In this document: positions 34,332 through 45,339 of the stretch, piece by piece
How positions within the stretch are numbered: the first letter of the stretch is position 1
Layout: each line of letters opens with the position of its first letter
Assembly: GCF_030067815.1 (NCBI RefSeq)
Contig: NZ_CP125968.1
Location: forward strand, 2,534,001-2,598,000
DNA length: 64,000 nt
From: Sporosarcina thermotolerans
GTDB lineage: Bacteria > Bacillota > Bacilli > Bacillales_A > Planococcaceae
Direction: 5' to 3'
Position numbers and translations under genes: made by a program
Notes under the pieces: model-generated
The model's input: only the letters and a program-made list of their open reading frames with translations
What the model was told of the DNA's origin: nothing
The model's database searches: none

Positions 34332-35119
34332 ATGAACCGGATTCATCAACGACCTATTTATCGATTTGCAAATGGTCGTTTTGAGCAAAACAGGATGTGG
34401 TTGCAACCGAATACCCGATTACTGTGAAATTGAATGGCAAGGAGTTATTGACAATCGTTTGCACACCCGAATATATAGAGGATATGGTTGTCGGTTTTTT
34501 AGCATCCGAACGGATTATTGTAAACTATGACGATATCAAGGATATCCGATTGGAGGAAGAATTGGGGTTTATCTCGATTGAGTCAAACAAAACGTTTCCG
34601 TTTTTCGAACAGTTGCAAAATAAAAGGTATATTACATCTTGTTGCGGCATGAGTCGGCAAGGTTTCGTGTTTGCGAATGATGCGCTAACTGCAAAAAGAA
34701 TGATTGAAAAGAATGTCCATTTAACCCCTGAAGAATGTATTTCATTGATGGAAAATATGGATACACAGGCAGACTTATTTCAACAAACTGGCGGTGTCCA
34801 TATCGCAGCCCTGTGTGATAAGAATAACCTGATGTTAACCCGGATGGATATCGGCAGGCATAATGCCCTGGACAAAATATATGGGTATTGCTTAAGAAAT
34901 AATATTTCTGTCAAAGACAAGGTCATCGTCTTTAGCGGACGAATTTCTTCGGAAATTTTACTCAAAGTATCCAAAATTGGTTGCGAAATCGTTCTGTCAA
35001 AATCAGCACCTACACATTTAGCGATCAATCTTGCTGATGAACTTGGAATTACCGCAGTAGGGTTCATCAGAGGACAATCTTTCAACGTCTACACACATCC
35101 CGAAAGGATAATTCACTGA
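34332..35119 (+). CDS. fdhD: Formate dehydrogenase sulfurtransferase FdhD, frameshifted
   Basis: It starts at ATG 34332 after AAAGGAG, with a leader MNRIHQRPIYRFANGRFEQ. The frame breaks in the A run at 34387-34390 (one A missing) and continues QDVVATEYPITVKLNGKELL. The paired cysteines are in ITSCCGMSRQG; TGGVHIAALCD and DIGRHNALDKIYG match FdhD. It passes sulfur to the molybdenum cofactor of formate dehydrogenase. The corrected length is about 262 residues. Confidence 0.9.
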
Positions 35120-35327
35120 TTTCACTTTTTTCACATTAGACAAAATAGTAAGTGACAAACCCAAATGATGATGATAATATGACTAAAATGTGACAAAATA
35201 TGGTTTCTTATTCTTAATCGTGAAAAACTTTTCACTCTACCGTTTAAAAATAGGGGTTACAAACGAGAGATAATAGGGAGAAAAATTTTCTGTCATATTA
35301 TATTATTATCAAAGGGAGATGTGAAAA

Positions 35328-36624
35328 TTGAAAGTGAAATCGAAGAAAACAAAGAACAGATGGTTGATCGCCGCTTCTGCTGTCGGAATTCATATTTCGA
35401 TTGGATCGGTATATGCGTGGAGCAATTTTACAAACCCGCTTATTGATCAATTCGGATGGACGACCAGCCAAGTACAACTGACGTTTAGCATAGCCATACT
35501 CTTTCTTGGTCTATCTGCTGCGTTTCTTGGACATTTTGTCGAAAAGCATGGACCTCGTAAAGCTGGAATGCTCGCTGCTATTTGTTTCGGAGTAGGCGTT
35601 ATGGGTGCCGGATTTGCTGTAAGCGTTTCATCACTGACGCTACTGTATATCTTTTACGGGGTATTAGGTGGTATCGGATTGGGCGTCGGGTACATTGCAC
35701 CAGTTTCAACACTTGTTAAATGGTTTCCTGACCGTCGAGGCTTGGCAACCGGTTTGGCAATTATGGGGTTCGGTTTTGCCGCTGCAATTAGCAGTCCGAT
35801 AATGGAAATACTGATAACTTCAGTTGGACTGCAAAATACCTTCTTTATACTTGGGGCAAGTTACCTTCTAATTATGCTTCTTTCCTCACTTTATCTTGAA
35901 AAACCTGAAGAAGGATGGGCTCCTGCTGGGTTTTTGAAAAAGATCGAAGCTGGAAAAGTTGAAGCGAAAGTGGATCTTGCGCAACTGACGGCAAACGAGG
36001 CCGTCAAAACAAAACGTTTCTATTATTTATGGCTTATGCTTTTCATAAATGTCACTTGCGGAATCGCAATTTTGTCGGCAGCCAAACCGCTTGCAATTGA
36101 GAGTATCGGTATGACGACAGTGCAAGCTGCTGCTCTTGTAGGTGTCCTTGGTCTCTTTAATGGTGGCGGAAGACTAGGCATGGGCTTCGATTTCGGATTA
36201 TCTCGGGCGCAAACATACGTACACGGTGTTCTTCGTTATTCAAATAGCGTTGTTTGCCCTACTTCCATTTACAACAAACGCAATTATTTTCCAAGTAATG
36301 CTTGCCGTTATCTACACTTGCTATGGCGGTGGCTTCTCATGCATCCCTGCCTATATCGGCGACATTTTCGGCACAAAGCAGTTGGGAGCTATCCATGGAT
36401 ATATATTAACAGCATGGGCCGCAGCAGGTTTAGCAGGACCTATGTTTGCCGCTTGGATGAAGGATACTACGGGAAGTTATGAAGGCAGCCTTATTTTCTT
36501 TGCCGGACTTTTTGTAGTTGCATTAATCATCTCCATTTTAATCCAACTGGATATTAAAAAAGTGAGCGAACAAAATAATATTTTGCAAAAAGCAAATGTT
36601 GGAAGAACAGTAAAAAGCACATGA
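35328..36624 (+). CDS. OFA-family MFS transporter (oxalate/formate antiporter-like), frameshifted
   Basis: Twelve helices. The N-terminus WLIAASAVGIHISIGSVYAW and RRGLATGLAIMGFGF are OFA-family marks. One extra A at about 36180 shifts the frame; without it, GRLGWASISDYLGRK reads through (MFS signature between helices 8 and 9) to TGA at 36624, about 431 residues. It most likely exchanges or imports formate or a related small carboxylate, fitting the adjacent formate dehydrogenase genes. A strong terminator follows. Confidence 0.85.
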
Positions 36625-36644
36625 TTTTTTGATTAAATTATAAT

Positions 36645-36690
36645 AGAGGCGCCTTCTGTTCAAATTCGAACAGAAAGCGCCTCTTACCCT
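36645..36690 (+). terminator. Terminator of the OFA transporter gene
   Basis: AGAGGCGC-TTCTGTTC pairs with GAACAGAA-GCGCCTCT, followed by a T-containing tract. Confidence 0.8.
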
Positions 36691-36790
36691 ACTACTTTAC
36701 TACTTTTAAGGAGTCCTGCTTATCAGTGAAAGCAATATAAATCAAATGGATTGAAAAACAAATGGCCATCGTCCTAAAGGGTGAAAATAC

Positions 36791-36828
36791 AAAGCCGCCT
36801 TCATCGATTTCGACAAGGACGGCTTTGG
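36791..36828 (-). terminator. Terminator of the first opp operon
   Basis: AAAGCCG..CTT pairs with AAG..CGGCTTT at the end of oppF, with a moderate T-rich tail on the minus strand. Confidence 0.6.
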
Positions 36829-36829
36829 T

Positions 36830-37762
36830 TTACTTTATTTCTTTCTTCATTTGTGCAAATTCTCTATCTGAGCACAAAACGAAGTGTTCAGGCGAAATCT
36901 CGCGGAATTCCACCTTTTCATCCGGACCATATTTATGATCTTCCGGATTATATGGCGTTCTGACGCGTGAACGCTCGTAGATTGGATCCGGTAAGGGAAT
37001 AGCGGAAAGTAATGATTTTGTATATGGGTGCATCGGATTCTTGTAAAGTTCTTCAGCAGTTGCCATTTCGACAAGTTTTCCAAAATACATTACACCGATT
37101 CGGTCTGAAATATATTTAACCATTGATAAATCATGCGCGATGAATAAATATGTAAGACCTTTCTCTTTCTGCAAATCTCTTAATAAGTTGACAACCTGTG
37201 CTTGGATTGAAACGTCTAATGCAGAAATGGGCTCATCCGCAATGATGAATTCAGGGTTCACGGCTAACGCACGCGCAATACCGATCCGCTGGCGCTGACC
37301 GCCTGAGAATTCATGGGGATACCGTTCCGCATGTTCTTTATTCAAACCGACTGTTTCAAGTAGTTCGATTACCTTTTGTTTACGTTCTTTGGCATTTTTA
37401 ACAAGACCATGGATATCAAGACCCTCTGCGATAATATCCATAACCTTCATCCTTGGGTTCAAAGAAGCGTATGGATCTTGGAATATCATTTGCATCTTTT
37501 GATTTAGTGATTTTACTTCAGACTTCGATTTATTCCCATGTACACTGACACCATCATAGAGGACTTCACCGTCTGTTGCGTCGTAAAGTCGGATAATCGT
37601 CCGGCCGGTAGTCGATTTACCACAACCCGACTCACCAACTAAACCGAATGTTTCACCACGATAAATGTCAAAGCTAATATTATCAATCGCTTTAACTTCT
37701 GAAGGTTTTCCGGCATTAAAGTATTGTTTCAAGTTCTTTACTTCAAGCAATTTTTCTGCCAT
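36830..37762 (-). CDS. oppF: Oligopeptide ABC transporter ATP-binding protein OppF, copy 1
   Basis: This 310-residue ABC ATPase has Walker A GESGCGKST (about 44-52), a Q-loop, LSGGQ-type signature FSGGQRQRIGIARAL, Walker B FIIADEP and the H-loop FIAHD. The C-terminal oligo-HPY domain (HPYTKSLLSAIPLPDPIYE) marks the Opp/Dpp family. It energises peptide uptake with OppD. Its ATG overlaps the stop of oppD by one base. It is nearly identical to copy 2 at 43328-44259. Confidence 0.93.
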   Translation of the reverse strand: MAEKLLEVKNLKQYFNAGKPSEVKAIDNISFDIYRGETFGLVGESGCGKSTTGRTIIRLYDATDGEVLYDGVSVHGNKSKSEVKSLNQKMQMIFQDPYASLNPRMKVMDIIAEGLDIHGLVKNAKERKQKVIELLETVGLNKEHAERYPHEFSGGQRQRIGIARALAVNPEFIIADEPISALDVSIQAQVVNLLRDLQKEKGLTYLFIAHDLSMVKYISDRIGVMYFGKLVEMATAEELYKNPMHPYTKSLLSAIPLPDPIYERSRVRTPYNPEDHKYGPDEKVEFREISPEHFVLCSDREFAQMKKEIK

Positions 37763-38825
37763 TACGCTTCACCTCCATGAGTCTCTACATAATATCTGCT
37801 TCCACGGAATGTCTTCATTCTCTCAATTATCGTTGCGGGCGGGTCCACTTTAGGTGCATTCGGATGAAGCAGCCATGTTGCCGCGAAATGTGTTTCACTT
37901 ACTTGAAACATAGGTGGGGCTTGCTCCAAGTCAATTTTTAACGCATATTCACTACGTAGTGCAAATGCATCTCCAACCGGTGGATTCAATAAATCCGGCG
38001 GTGTACCAGGAATTGCATAAAGTCTTTCCTCTTCAAGATCCAACGATGGCATGGAACTAAAAGTCCCCATGTGTACGGATGTTGAGGGTTATAGAATATT
38101 TCATCGACTGTACCAACTTCAACAATACGTCCACCATACATAACCGCGACGCGATCAGCGACATTCGCTACGACCCCAAGGTCATGTGTGATGAAAATGA
38201 TGGAAGTGTCGACTTTCTTCTGAATATCCTTCATCAATTCCAAAATTTGAGCCTGGATTGTAACGTCAAGCGCAGTTGTAGGTTCGTCAGCAATCAACAC
38301 TTTTGGATTACATGCAAGTGCAATCGCAATGACAATCCTTTGCCTTTGTCCCCCAGAAAATTGGTGAGGGTACATTTTATATCGGTTTTCCGCATTCGGA
38401 ATCCCTACCATTTTCAATAGGTCGATGGCAACTTCCTTAGCCTTCGCTTTACCCACTTTTTGGTGTTTTAAAATCGGTTCCATAACCTGCTTTCCGATTG
38501 GCATCGTCGGATTCAGAGATGTCATTGGATCCTGGAAAATCATTGAAATCTCTTTACCCCTGATTTTCTGCATCTCTTTTTCAGGGAGTTTTGTCAAATC
38601 ATTATTATTGAATAAAATTTGACCATTTTTAAACTCGGAGCTAGATTCAGGTAGTAATCGCATAATGGATTTCGTCGTTACGGATTTACCGGATCCCGAC
38701 TCGCCTACGATTGCAAGGGTCTCCCCTTTGTTCAAATCAAAACTTACTCCGCGGATTGCTTTCACTTCACCGGCAAACGTATGGAAGGAAAGCTCCAAGT
38801 CTTTTACTTGCAATATTTTTTCCAT
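37762..38825 (-). CDS. oppD: Oligopeptide ABC transporter ATP-binding protein OppD, copy 1, frameshifted
   Basis: The start at 38825 gives MEKILQVKDLELSFHTFAGE, Walker A GESGSGKSV, signature FSGGQRQRIVIAIAL and Walker B LIADEP. The frame is lost at about 38052-38056 (TWGLL then shifted); copy 2 has one more base at the same point and reads SSMPSLDLEEERLYAIPGTP. The remaining C-terminus is open in the shifted frame to 37762. Restored, it is about 354 residues. Probably a sequencing error. Confidence 0.9.
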
Positions 38826-38841
38826 CTTGGCTTTCCTCCTA

Positions 38842-39862
38842 TTAATCTTTCATTTTCGGATCAAGTGCATCACGCAAACCGTCACCGATTAAGTTGAACG
38901 CGATCATCAAAATACTTATGACCAACGATGGGAATAATAGTACGTATGGTTGGAACTCCATAACTTTGTAGCCATCGTTGATAAGTGTACCAAGCGAAGC
39001 TGCAGGCGGTTGAAGACCAATTCCGATAAAGCTTAGGAACGCCTCAAAGAAAATCGCACTTGGAATCGTGAACATCGTATTGATGATGACGATTCCTAAT
39101 ATGTTTGGCAATAGATGTTTTGTAATGATGCGGCTATGTCCAGCACCAAGGGTTCTTGAGGCAAGTACGAATTCCTGCCCTTTAAATTTCAATATTTGTG
39201 CACGAACAATACGGGACATCCCTATCCAACCTGTGATGGAAATCGCTATGATGATTGCTGTTATTCCCGGTTCCATAATGAGAATCATAAGAATAACGAC
39301 GATCAAGGTAGGAATCCCGATTAGAATTTCAACGATCCTCTGCATGACATCATCTGTTCGTCCACCGAAATAGCCGGAAATACCGCCGTAAGCTACTCCG
39401 ATCACAACGTCAATCAAAGCCGCAATGAAAGCAATCAATAACGAAATCTGAGTTCCTTCCCAAAGACGAGTGAATAAATCACGCCCTAATCCGTCTGTTC
39501 CGAACCAATAATATTCGTCAACTTTTTTAACTTCATAAAGGTCAAGTTTTTGTCCACCAAGTTCACCAACACCATTAAATATACCCAACTTTTCGATACC
39601 GGGAATTTTAGGCGGTAAGTTAGCATGACGGAGATTTTGAGTATCCCCCGAGCGACCGTTTAAATGCGGTCCTACCTAGCGCCATCAAAACTAACAAAAC
39701 GAGGACAACCATACTGACAATGGCGGCTTTGTTTTTACGCAAGCGCAGCCAAGCATCTTGCCAGAAACTTAAACTTGGTTTCGTAATACGTTCAGCCGAA
39801 TCGCTATCGATCACCACTCGTTCAAATTTTTCCGGCGGTAATTGTTGTTTATCAAGTTGCAT
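38842..39862 (-). CDS. oppC: Oligopeptide ABC transporter permease OppC, copy 1, frameshifted
   Basis: The N-terminus (from ATG 39862, overlapping the oppB stop as TAATG) has one helix followed by the permease domain with six helices. The EAA-type loop is SRTLGAGHSRIITKHLLPNI. The frame breaks at about 39671-39679 by one extra base relative to copy 2 (LVLLVLMALVGPHLNGRSGD). Corrected, it is about 339 residues. It forms the membrane channel with OppB. Confidence 0.9.
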
Positions 39863-40794
39863 TAGCTTTTACCTCCAGACAGACGGATTCTTGGATCAAT
39901 GATTCCGTAAAGAATATCAACGATGAAAATAACGACAATCAGGAATGCAGAGAAGAATAATGTAGTACCCATAATCGTCGCATGGTCATTCGACATAATA
40001 GAAGAAACGAATTGCTCACCGATACCTGGGATTGCGAAAATCTGCTCGACAACAAGCGATCCTGTTACAAGTCCAGCCGCAACCGGCCCCAAAACTGTAA
40101 CTAAAGGAATCAATGCATTTCGAAGTGCGTGTTTGAATGCAATTTCGAAGCCGTTTGCACCTTTAGCTTTTGCTAATGTTATATAGTCTGAGCTTAATAC
40201 TTCAATCATTTCAGTACGGATAAATCTTGCAGACAATGCAAGCGGACCCATTGCTAACGCGATGGAAGGCAAGATACTGGATTTCCACCCATCATTCCAT
40301 AATCCAACAGGTAGTAAGTGCCATTCTGAAGCAACCCAATATTGCAGTAAAGATGCAAATACGAAAGATGGAATCGATATTCCTAAGATTGCAAAGAATG
40401 TACTTCCGTAATCCCAGAATGTGTTCTGCCGTAGCGCGGCAATCATACCTAATAAGATACCTATTATCGTACCGAACACCATCGCTTGTGCCCCAAGGAT
40501 AAACGAAGGTTTAAAACGGCTTGCAAGAAGATCGTTTACACTTTTCCCTTTAAAGACGAATGATGTACCCAAATCCCCTTTTGCCAAGTTCTTCATATAG
40601 ATTGCGTACTGTACTGGCTTCGGTTTGTCGATACCATACTTCTTTTCTACTATTGCTCTTTGCGATTCATTTAACTTGTTATATGAAGCTATTGGTGAAC
40701 CTGGTAGCGTTTGCATAAGGAAAAATGTCGCTGTTGCAATGAGGAACATCGTGAGGAACATATAAATTAGACGCTTACTAACATATTTAACCAT
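39862..40794 (-). CDS. oppB: Oligopeptide ABC transporter permease OppB, copy 1
   Basis: This 310-residue permease has six helices and an N-terminal MVKYVSKRLIYMFLTMFLIA typical of OppB. The EAA loop is LAKAKGANGFEIAFKHALRN, followed by the GITGxVxExxFxIPGIG-type end (VVEQIFAIPGIGEQFVSSI). The frame is intact. A hairpin separates it from oppA upstream. Confidence 0.93.
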   Translation of the reverse strand: MVKYVSKRLIYMFLTMFLIATATFFLMQTLPGSPIASYNKLNESQRAIVEKKYGIDKPKPVQYAIYMKNLAKGDLGTSFVFKGKSVNDLLASRFKPSFILGAQAMVFGTIIGILLGMIAALRQNTFWDYGSTFFAILGISIPSFVFASLLQYWVASEWHLLPVGLWNDGWKSSILPSIALAMGPLALSARFIRTEMIEVLSSDYITLAKAKGANGFEIAFKHALRNALIPLVTVLGPVAAGLVTGSLVVEQIFAIPGIGEQFVSSIMSNDHATIMGTTLFFSAFLIVVIFIVDILYGIIDPRIRLSGGKS

Positions 40795-40900
40795 ATCGCA
40801 CCTCCAAATTAGGGTCTTCCATTTATGTCAAATTGAATACTCAATACTTTTTCAAGTTGATAATACAATAAATTTTCTAATTATTGCCTACAACTAAAAG

Positions 40901-40942
40901 AGAGAGAGTATACGAACGAACCGAGTTCATATACTCTCTTCC
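40901..40942 (-). terminator. Hairpin between oppA1 and oppB1
   Basis: AAGAGAGTATA pairs with TATACTCTCTT, followed by TCTCTTTT in the minus direction. An equivalent hairpin occupies the same position in copy 2. It probably makes oppA transcript more abundant than oppBCDF. Confidence 0.65.
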
Positions 40943-40970
40943 ATATTAAATTGTTTTATCGTAATGCGTA

Positions 40971-42680
40971 TTATTTACCGGAGATATAAGCCCACTTGTA
41001 GCTATAGTCAGCTCCGAATGGATGTACTGCAAGACCTTTAAAGTATGGTTTTTGCAATTGAAGCAATCCACGTTGGTAAATCGGCGCGATAGCTGCGTCA
41101 TCTTCCAAAAGGATTTTCTCGGCTTTTGCAAATGCTTCATAACGAGCTACTGGATCCAATGCAAGTTCAGCTTTTGAAGCCTCGATCAACGCATCGTATT
41201 CAGGGTTAGAATAAGACATCAAGTTGTTAGTACCATCAGTGACGAACATGTCCAAGAATGAAATCGGGTCTTGGAAGTCTGGGCCCCATCCGGAAATTTG
41301 GATATCATATTGTTGGTTTGTATCAAGTTCCAAACGAACGGAGAATGGTACTTCTTTCAATTTGATTTTCAAACCTTCAAGGTTGCTTTCAAGTTGAGAT
41401 TTAAAGTACTCGTCCATTTTCTTGGAAAGTTCAGTGTCTCCACCAAGGATTTCAAGTTCCAATTCAGTTACACCAAGCTCGTCCAAACCTTTTTGCCAGA
41501 AATCTTTCGCTTCTTCTGCATCATATACCAGGTGGTCGCCGCCGATATCGCGGAAGTCTTTTCCATTTTCGTCAAAAGCGAAATCTTTAGGTACGATGAA
41601 GTCTGCAGGAATTGAACCATTTGCAAGGATTACATCAGCTAAATCTTGTTTTTCGAAAGACTTAGCGATTGCCTTACGAATATTCACGTTTGCAAGTGGT
41701 GTTTCTTTACCGTCTTTTTCTTGGTTAAACTTCATGTAGAATACAGAAGTTTCAGGTTGTACGATTGCTTCAGCATGAGAACTGTATTGTAATGCTAAAT
41801 CACCAGATACACCTGCACGGTCTTTCTTGCCGTCATTGTATAGCTTGATAGCAGTTGCAGAGTCTTTTACAACGTCAACATTAATAGTTTCAAGTTTAAC
41901 GTTTTCTGCATCCCAGTAATTTTCGTTTTTCTTATAAACCCAGCTATCTCCAGTACCATCCCATTCAGTTAGAACGAACGGACCGTTGTATAGAAGGTTG
42001 TCTGAGTTTGTAGCATAAGCATCGCCTTTAGCTGTTACAAATTCTTCTTTTTGTGGGTAGAATGTTCCGAAAGACATAAGTGATAAGAAGTATGGCACTG
42101 GACGTTCCAAAGTAACAACCAATGTTTTGTCGTCTTCAGCAACGATACCTAATTCCGACTTGTCCATATCCCCTTCACTAATTGCTGTTGCGTTTTTAAC
42201 AACACCTGACATCATGAATGGACCATAAGGTGATCCAGTATCTGGGTCGATTGCACGTTGCCATGCAAATACGAAGTCATGAGCAGTAACTTCTGATCCG
42301 TCAGACCATTTTGCGTCGCGAAGTTTGAATGTGTATGTCAATCCATCTTCGCTCACAACTGCTTCTTCAGCAGCGATAGCAGGTTCAGCAACGTTTTCCA
42401 AGTTCAAACGGTACAGACCTTCGTTTACGTTATTCAATACGTTGAAACCTACTGCGTCTTCTACGATAGCAGAGTCTACAGAAGGAATAGCAGCAGCTTC
42501 GATCAAGTTAAGAACTTGTTCTGCATCTGGCTCGCTAACTTCTTCTTGTGTAGCTTTGTCGTTTTCTTTGTTAGGTGCAGCGTTTTTATCTTCTGACTTG
42601 TCTTTACCGCCACAAGCAGCAAGAACGACGCTCAACACTAAAGAAAGTGTTAAAAGCAATAGCATTTTGTTTCTCTTCAT
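40971..42680 (-). CDS. oppA: Oligopeptide-binding lipoprotein OppA, copy 1
   Basis: This 569-residue solute-binding protein has a lipoprotein signal with lipobox LAAC (Cys23). A short Lys/Glu-rich linker precedes the SBP_bac_5 fold (LRDAKWSDGSEVTAHDFVFA and AFDENGKDFRDIGG). It captures peptides on the outer membrane face for OppBCDF. An AAAGGAGGT site is present. Its linker differs from that of copy 2, whereas the mature domain is closely similar. Confidence 0.93.
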   Translation of the reverse strand: MKRNKMLLLLTLSLVLSVVLAACGGKDKSEDKNAAPNKENDKATQEEVSEPDAEQVLNLIEAAAIPSVDSAIVEDAVGFNVLNNVNEGLYRLNLENVAEPAIAAEEAVVSEDGLTYTFKLRDAKWSDGSEVTAHDFVFAWQRAIDPDTGSPYGPFMMSGVVKNATAISEGDMDKSELGIVAEDDKTLVVTLERPVPYFLSLMSFGTFYPQKEEFVTAKGDAYATNSDNLLYNGPFVLTEWDGTGDSWVYKKNENYWDAENVKLETINVDVVKDSATAIKLYNDGKKDRAGVSGDLALQYSSHAEAIVQPETSVFYMKFNQEKDGKETPLANVNIRKAIAKSFEKQDLADVILANGSIPADFIVPKDFAFDENGKDFRDIGGDHLVYDAEEAKDFWQKGLDELGVTELELEILGGDTELSKKMDEYFKSQLESNLEGLKIKLKEVPFSVRLELDTNQQYDIQISGWGPDFQDPISFLDMFVTDGTNNLMSYSNPEYDALIEASKAELALDPVARYEAFAKAEKILLEDDAAIAPIYQRGLLQLQKPYFKGLAVHPFGADYSYKWAYISGK

Positions 42681-42934
42681 GATGATGACCTCCTTTTGTA
42701 ATTGTCTGAAGAATTAACACTTTTTATTATACCCTGAAAACGTCTCAAGTCAAAGCCTTTTTAACGATTTTTTCAGAAACAATATTATGTTAAAGTAATT
42801 AGAAGTTTTTATATTGTCAATATTTTAGAGAGAAACATTGATTTAATAAGGTTTATACTAATTGCTTTCTTTTCCTATTTGTTATAATATACAGGAATAA
42901 ACAATTATATAAACAATAAAAAAGAGGTTAGAAT

Positions 42935-43279
42935 ATGAAGAGAATTGTAATTAATGTTATTGTAAGCCAATTATTAATTATTTTACTATTGTTTGTTTTA
43001 AATGGAGAAGCAACGCTTTTAGACTATATTAATGTTTCATTCAATATAGGATCAGCATTACTATTCATGGGCCTTGCAGTTCTTGTTTTCCAATCTGGTT
43101 TCTTTGATTTCTTCTCGACAAGCATGAAAAAAGTCTTTTATAGAAAACATGTCCAGGAAGATATTATGACGATGAGGCCCCCATCAGAAGTTATCACCAT
43201 AAAACCTAACTTCTTTTTCCGTCTTGGTGTTCCAGTCATTCTGCTAATGTTAGTCGCCTTATTAGTCTATTCTATATAA
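42935..43279 (+). CDS. DUF3899 membrane protein
   Basis: This 114-residue protein has three helices (5-23, 35-53, 93-113) and a basic cytoplasmic loop FFSTSMKKVFYRKHV. It fits DUF3899, a small Bacillales family of unknown function. It lies between the two opp operons, on the opposite strand. A TATAAT-like sequence lies about 50 bases upstream and AAAGAGG before the ATG. Confidence 0.75.
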   Translation: MKRIVINVIVSQLLIILLLFVLNGEATLLDYINVSFNIGSALLFMGLAVLVFQSGFFDFFSTSMKKVFYRKHVQEDIMTMRPPSEVITIKPNFFFRLGVPVILLMLVALLVYSI

Positions 43280-43280
43280 T

Positions 43281-43328
43281 AAAAGCCGCCTTCCATCACT
43301 AATCAGATGGAGGCGGCTTTACTTTTTT
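43281..43328. terminator. Bidirectional terminator between DUF3899 and oppF2
   Basis: AAAGCCGCCTTCCATC pairs with GATGGAGGCGGCTTT across a short loop; T-rich sequence follows on the plus strand and A-rich sequence precedes, so it can serve both convergent genes. Confidence 0.85.
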
Positions 43329-44259
43329 TATTTTAACTGCTTTTTCATTTCTTCAAATTCTTTATCCGAACTTAAAACGAAGTGTTCAGGTGATATTTCA
43401 CGGAACTCCACTTTTTCATCTGGGCCGTATTTATGGTCTTCCGGATTATATGGCGTTCTGACACGTGAGCGTTCATAGATTGGATCCGGCAACGGAATAG
43501 CAGAAAGTAATGATTTTGTATATGGGTGCATCGGATTCTTGTAGAGTTCTTCAGCAGTCGCCATTTCGACAAGTTTACCAAAATACATTACACCGATCCG
43601 GTCTGAAATATATTTAACCATCGATAAATCATGTGCGATGAATAAATATGTAAGACCTTTCTCTTTCTGCAAATCCCTTAATAAATTGACAACCTGCGCT
43701 TGGATTGAAACGTCTAATGCAGAAATCGGCTCATCCGCAATGATGAATTCAGGGTTCACAGCTAACGCACGAGCAATACCAATCCGTTGGCGCTGACCAC
43801 CTGAGAATTCATGGGGATACCGTTCCGCATGTTCCTTATTCAAACCTACCGTTTCAAGCAGTTCGATTACCTTCTGCTTACGTTCCTTGGCATTTTTCAC
43901 AAGACCATGGATATCAAGGCCTTCAGCGATAATATCCATAACCTTCATCCTTGGGTTCAAAGAAGCATAAGGGTCTTGGAATATCATTTGCATTTTCTGA
44001 TTTAAAGATTTCACTTCAGCATTTGACTTGCTCCCATGGACACTAACACCATCATAAAGGACTTCTCCGTCTGTAGCGTCGTAAAGTCGGATAATCGTCC
44101 GGCCCGTCGTCATTTACCGCAACCCGACTCACCAACTAAGCCGAATGTTTCACCACGATATATGTCAAAGCTAATATTATCAATCGCTTTAACTTCTGAA
44201 GGTTTTCCGGCATTAAAGTATTGTTTCAAGTTCTTTACTTCAAGCAATTTTTCTGCCAT
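43328..44259 (-). CDS. oppF: Oligopeptide ABC transporter ATP-binding protein OppF, copy 2, frameshifted
   Basis: The start is ATG 44259 with the same opening as copy 1. One base is missing inside the Walker A codons at about 44113 (GESGCGK then TTGRTIIRL). The rest (43328-44112) is intact, with FSGGQRQRIGIARAL and FIIADEP. Copy 1 differs mostly at silent sites. A sequencing deletion is the likely cause, since the Walker A motif would otherwise be destroyed. Confidence 0.9.
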
Positions 44260-45323
44260 TACGCTTCACCTCCATTAGTCTCTTCATAATATCTGCTTGC
44301 ACGGAAAGTCTTCATTCGCTCAATGATCGTTGCTGGCGGGTCGACTTTTGGTGCGTTTGGATGAAGCAGCCATGTAGCTGCGTAATGTGTATCACTTACC
44401 TTGAACATCGGCGGCGCTTGCTCCAAGTCAATTTGTAAAGCATATTCACTACGCAGTGCAAATGCATCACCTACTGGCGGATTCAATAGATCTGGCGGAG
44501 TACCCGGAATCGCATAAAGTCTTTCCTCTTCAAGATCCAACGATGGCATAGAGCTTAAAAGTCCCCATGTGTATGGATGTTGAGGGTTATAGAATATTTC
44601 ATCGACTGTACCGACTTCCACAATACGGCCTCCATACATAACCGCAACACGATCGGCGACGTTCGCAACTACACCAAGGTCATGCGTGATGAAGATGATA
44701 GAAGTATCAACTTTCTTCTGGATATCTTTCATCAATTCCAAAATTTGTGCCTGGATTGTAACGTCAAGTGCAGTTGTTGGTTCGTCGGCGATCAACACTT
44801 TAGGATTACATGCAAGTGCAATTGCAATAACTATCCGTTGTCTTTGTCCCCCAGAAAATTGGTGCGGGTACATTTTATATCGGTTTTCCGCGTTTGGAAT
44901 TCCGACCATTTTCAATAAGTCGACGGCAACTTCCATCGCTTTTGACTTACTTACTTTTTGGTGTTTTAGAATCGGTTCCATAACCTGCTTTCCGATCGGC
45001 ATCGTCGGATTCAGAGATGTCATCGGATCCTGGAAAATCATCGAAATGTCTTTCCCTCTGATTTTCTGCATTTCCTTTTCAGGCAACTTCGTTAGATCCT
45101 TACTTTCAAAAAGGATTTCTCCGTTTTTAAACTCGGAGCTCGACTCGGGTAGCAATCGCATAATCGACTTCGTGGTCACCGATTTCCCTGACCCAGACTC
45201 GCCTACAATCGCCAACGTCTCCCCTTTGTTCAAATCAAAGCTTACTCCACGGATTGCTTTCACTTCACCGGCAAAGGTATGGAAGGAAAGCTCCAAGTCT
45301 TTTACTTGCAATATTTTTTCCAT
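44259..45323 (-). CDS. oppD: Oligopeptide ABC transporter ATP-binding protein OppD, copy 2
   Basis: An intact 354-residue ABC ATPase: Walker A GESGSGKSV, signature FSGGQRQRIVIAIAL, Walker B LIADEPTTALDV, H-loop FITHD and the C-terminal oligo-HPY region. It is the reference for the frame break in copy 1. Its stop overlaps oppF2 by one base. Confidence 0.93.
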   Translation of the reverse strand: MEKILQVKDLELSFHTFAGEVKAIRGVSFDLNKGETLAIVGESGSGKSVTTKSIMRLLPESSSEFKNGEILFESKDLTKLPEKEMQKIRGKDISMIFQDPMTSLNPTMPIGKQVMEPILKHQKVSKSKAMEVAVDLLKMVGIPNAENRYKMYPHQFSGGQRQRIVIAIALACNPKVLIADEPTTALDVTIQAQILELMKDIQKKVDTSIIFITHDLGVVANVADRVAVMYGGRIVEVGTVDEIFYNPQHPYTWGLLSSMPSLDLEEERLYAIPGTPPDLLNPPVGDAFALRSEYALQIDLEQAPPMFKVSDTHYAATWLLHPNAPKVDPPATIIERMKTFRASRYYEETNGGEA

Positions 45324-45339
45324 CTCGGCTTTCCTCCAA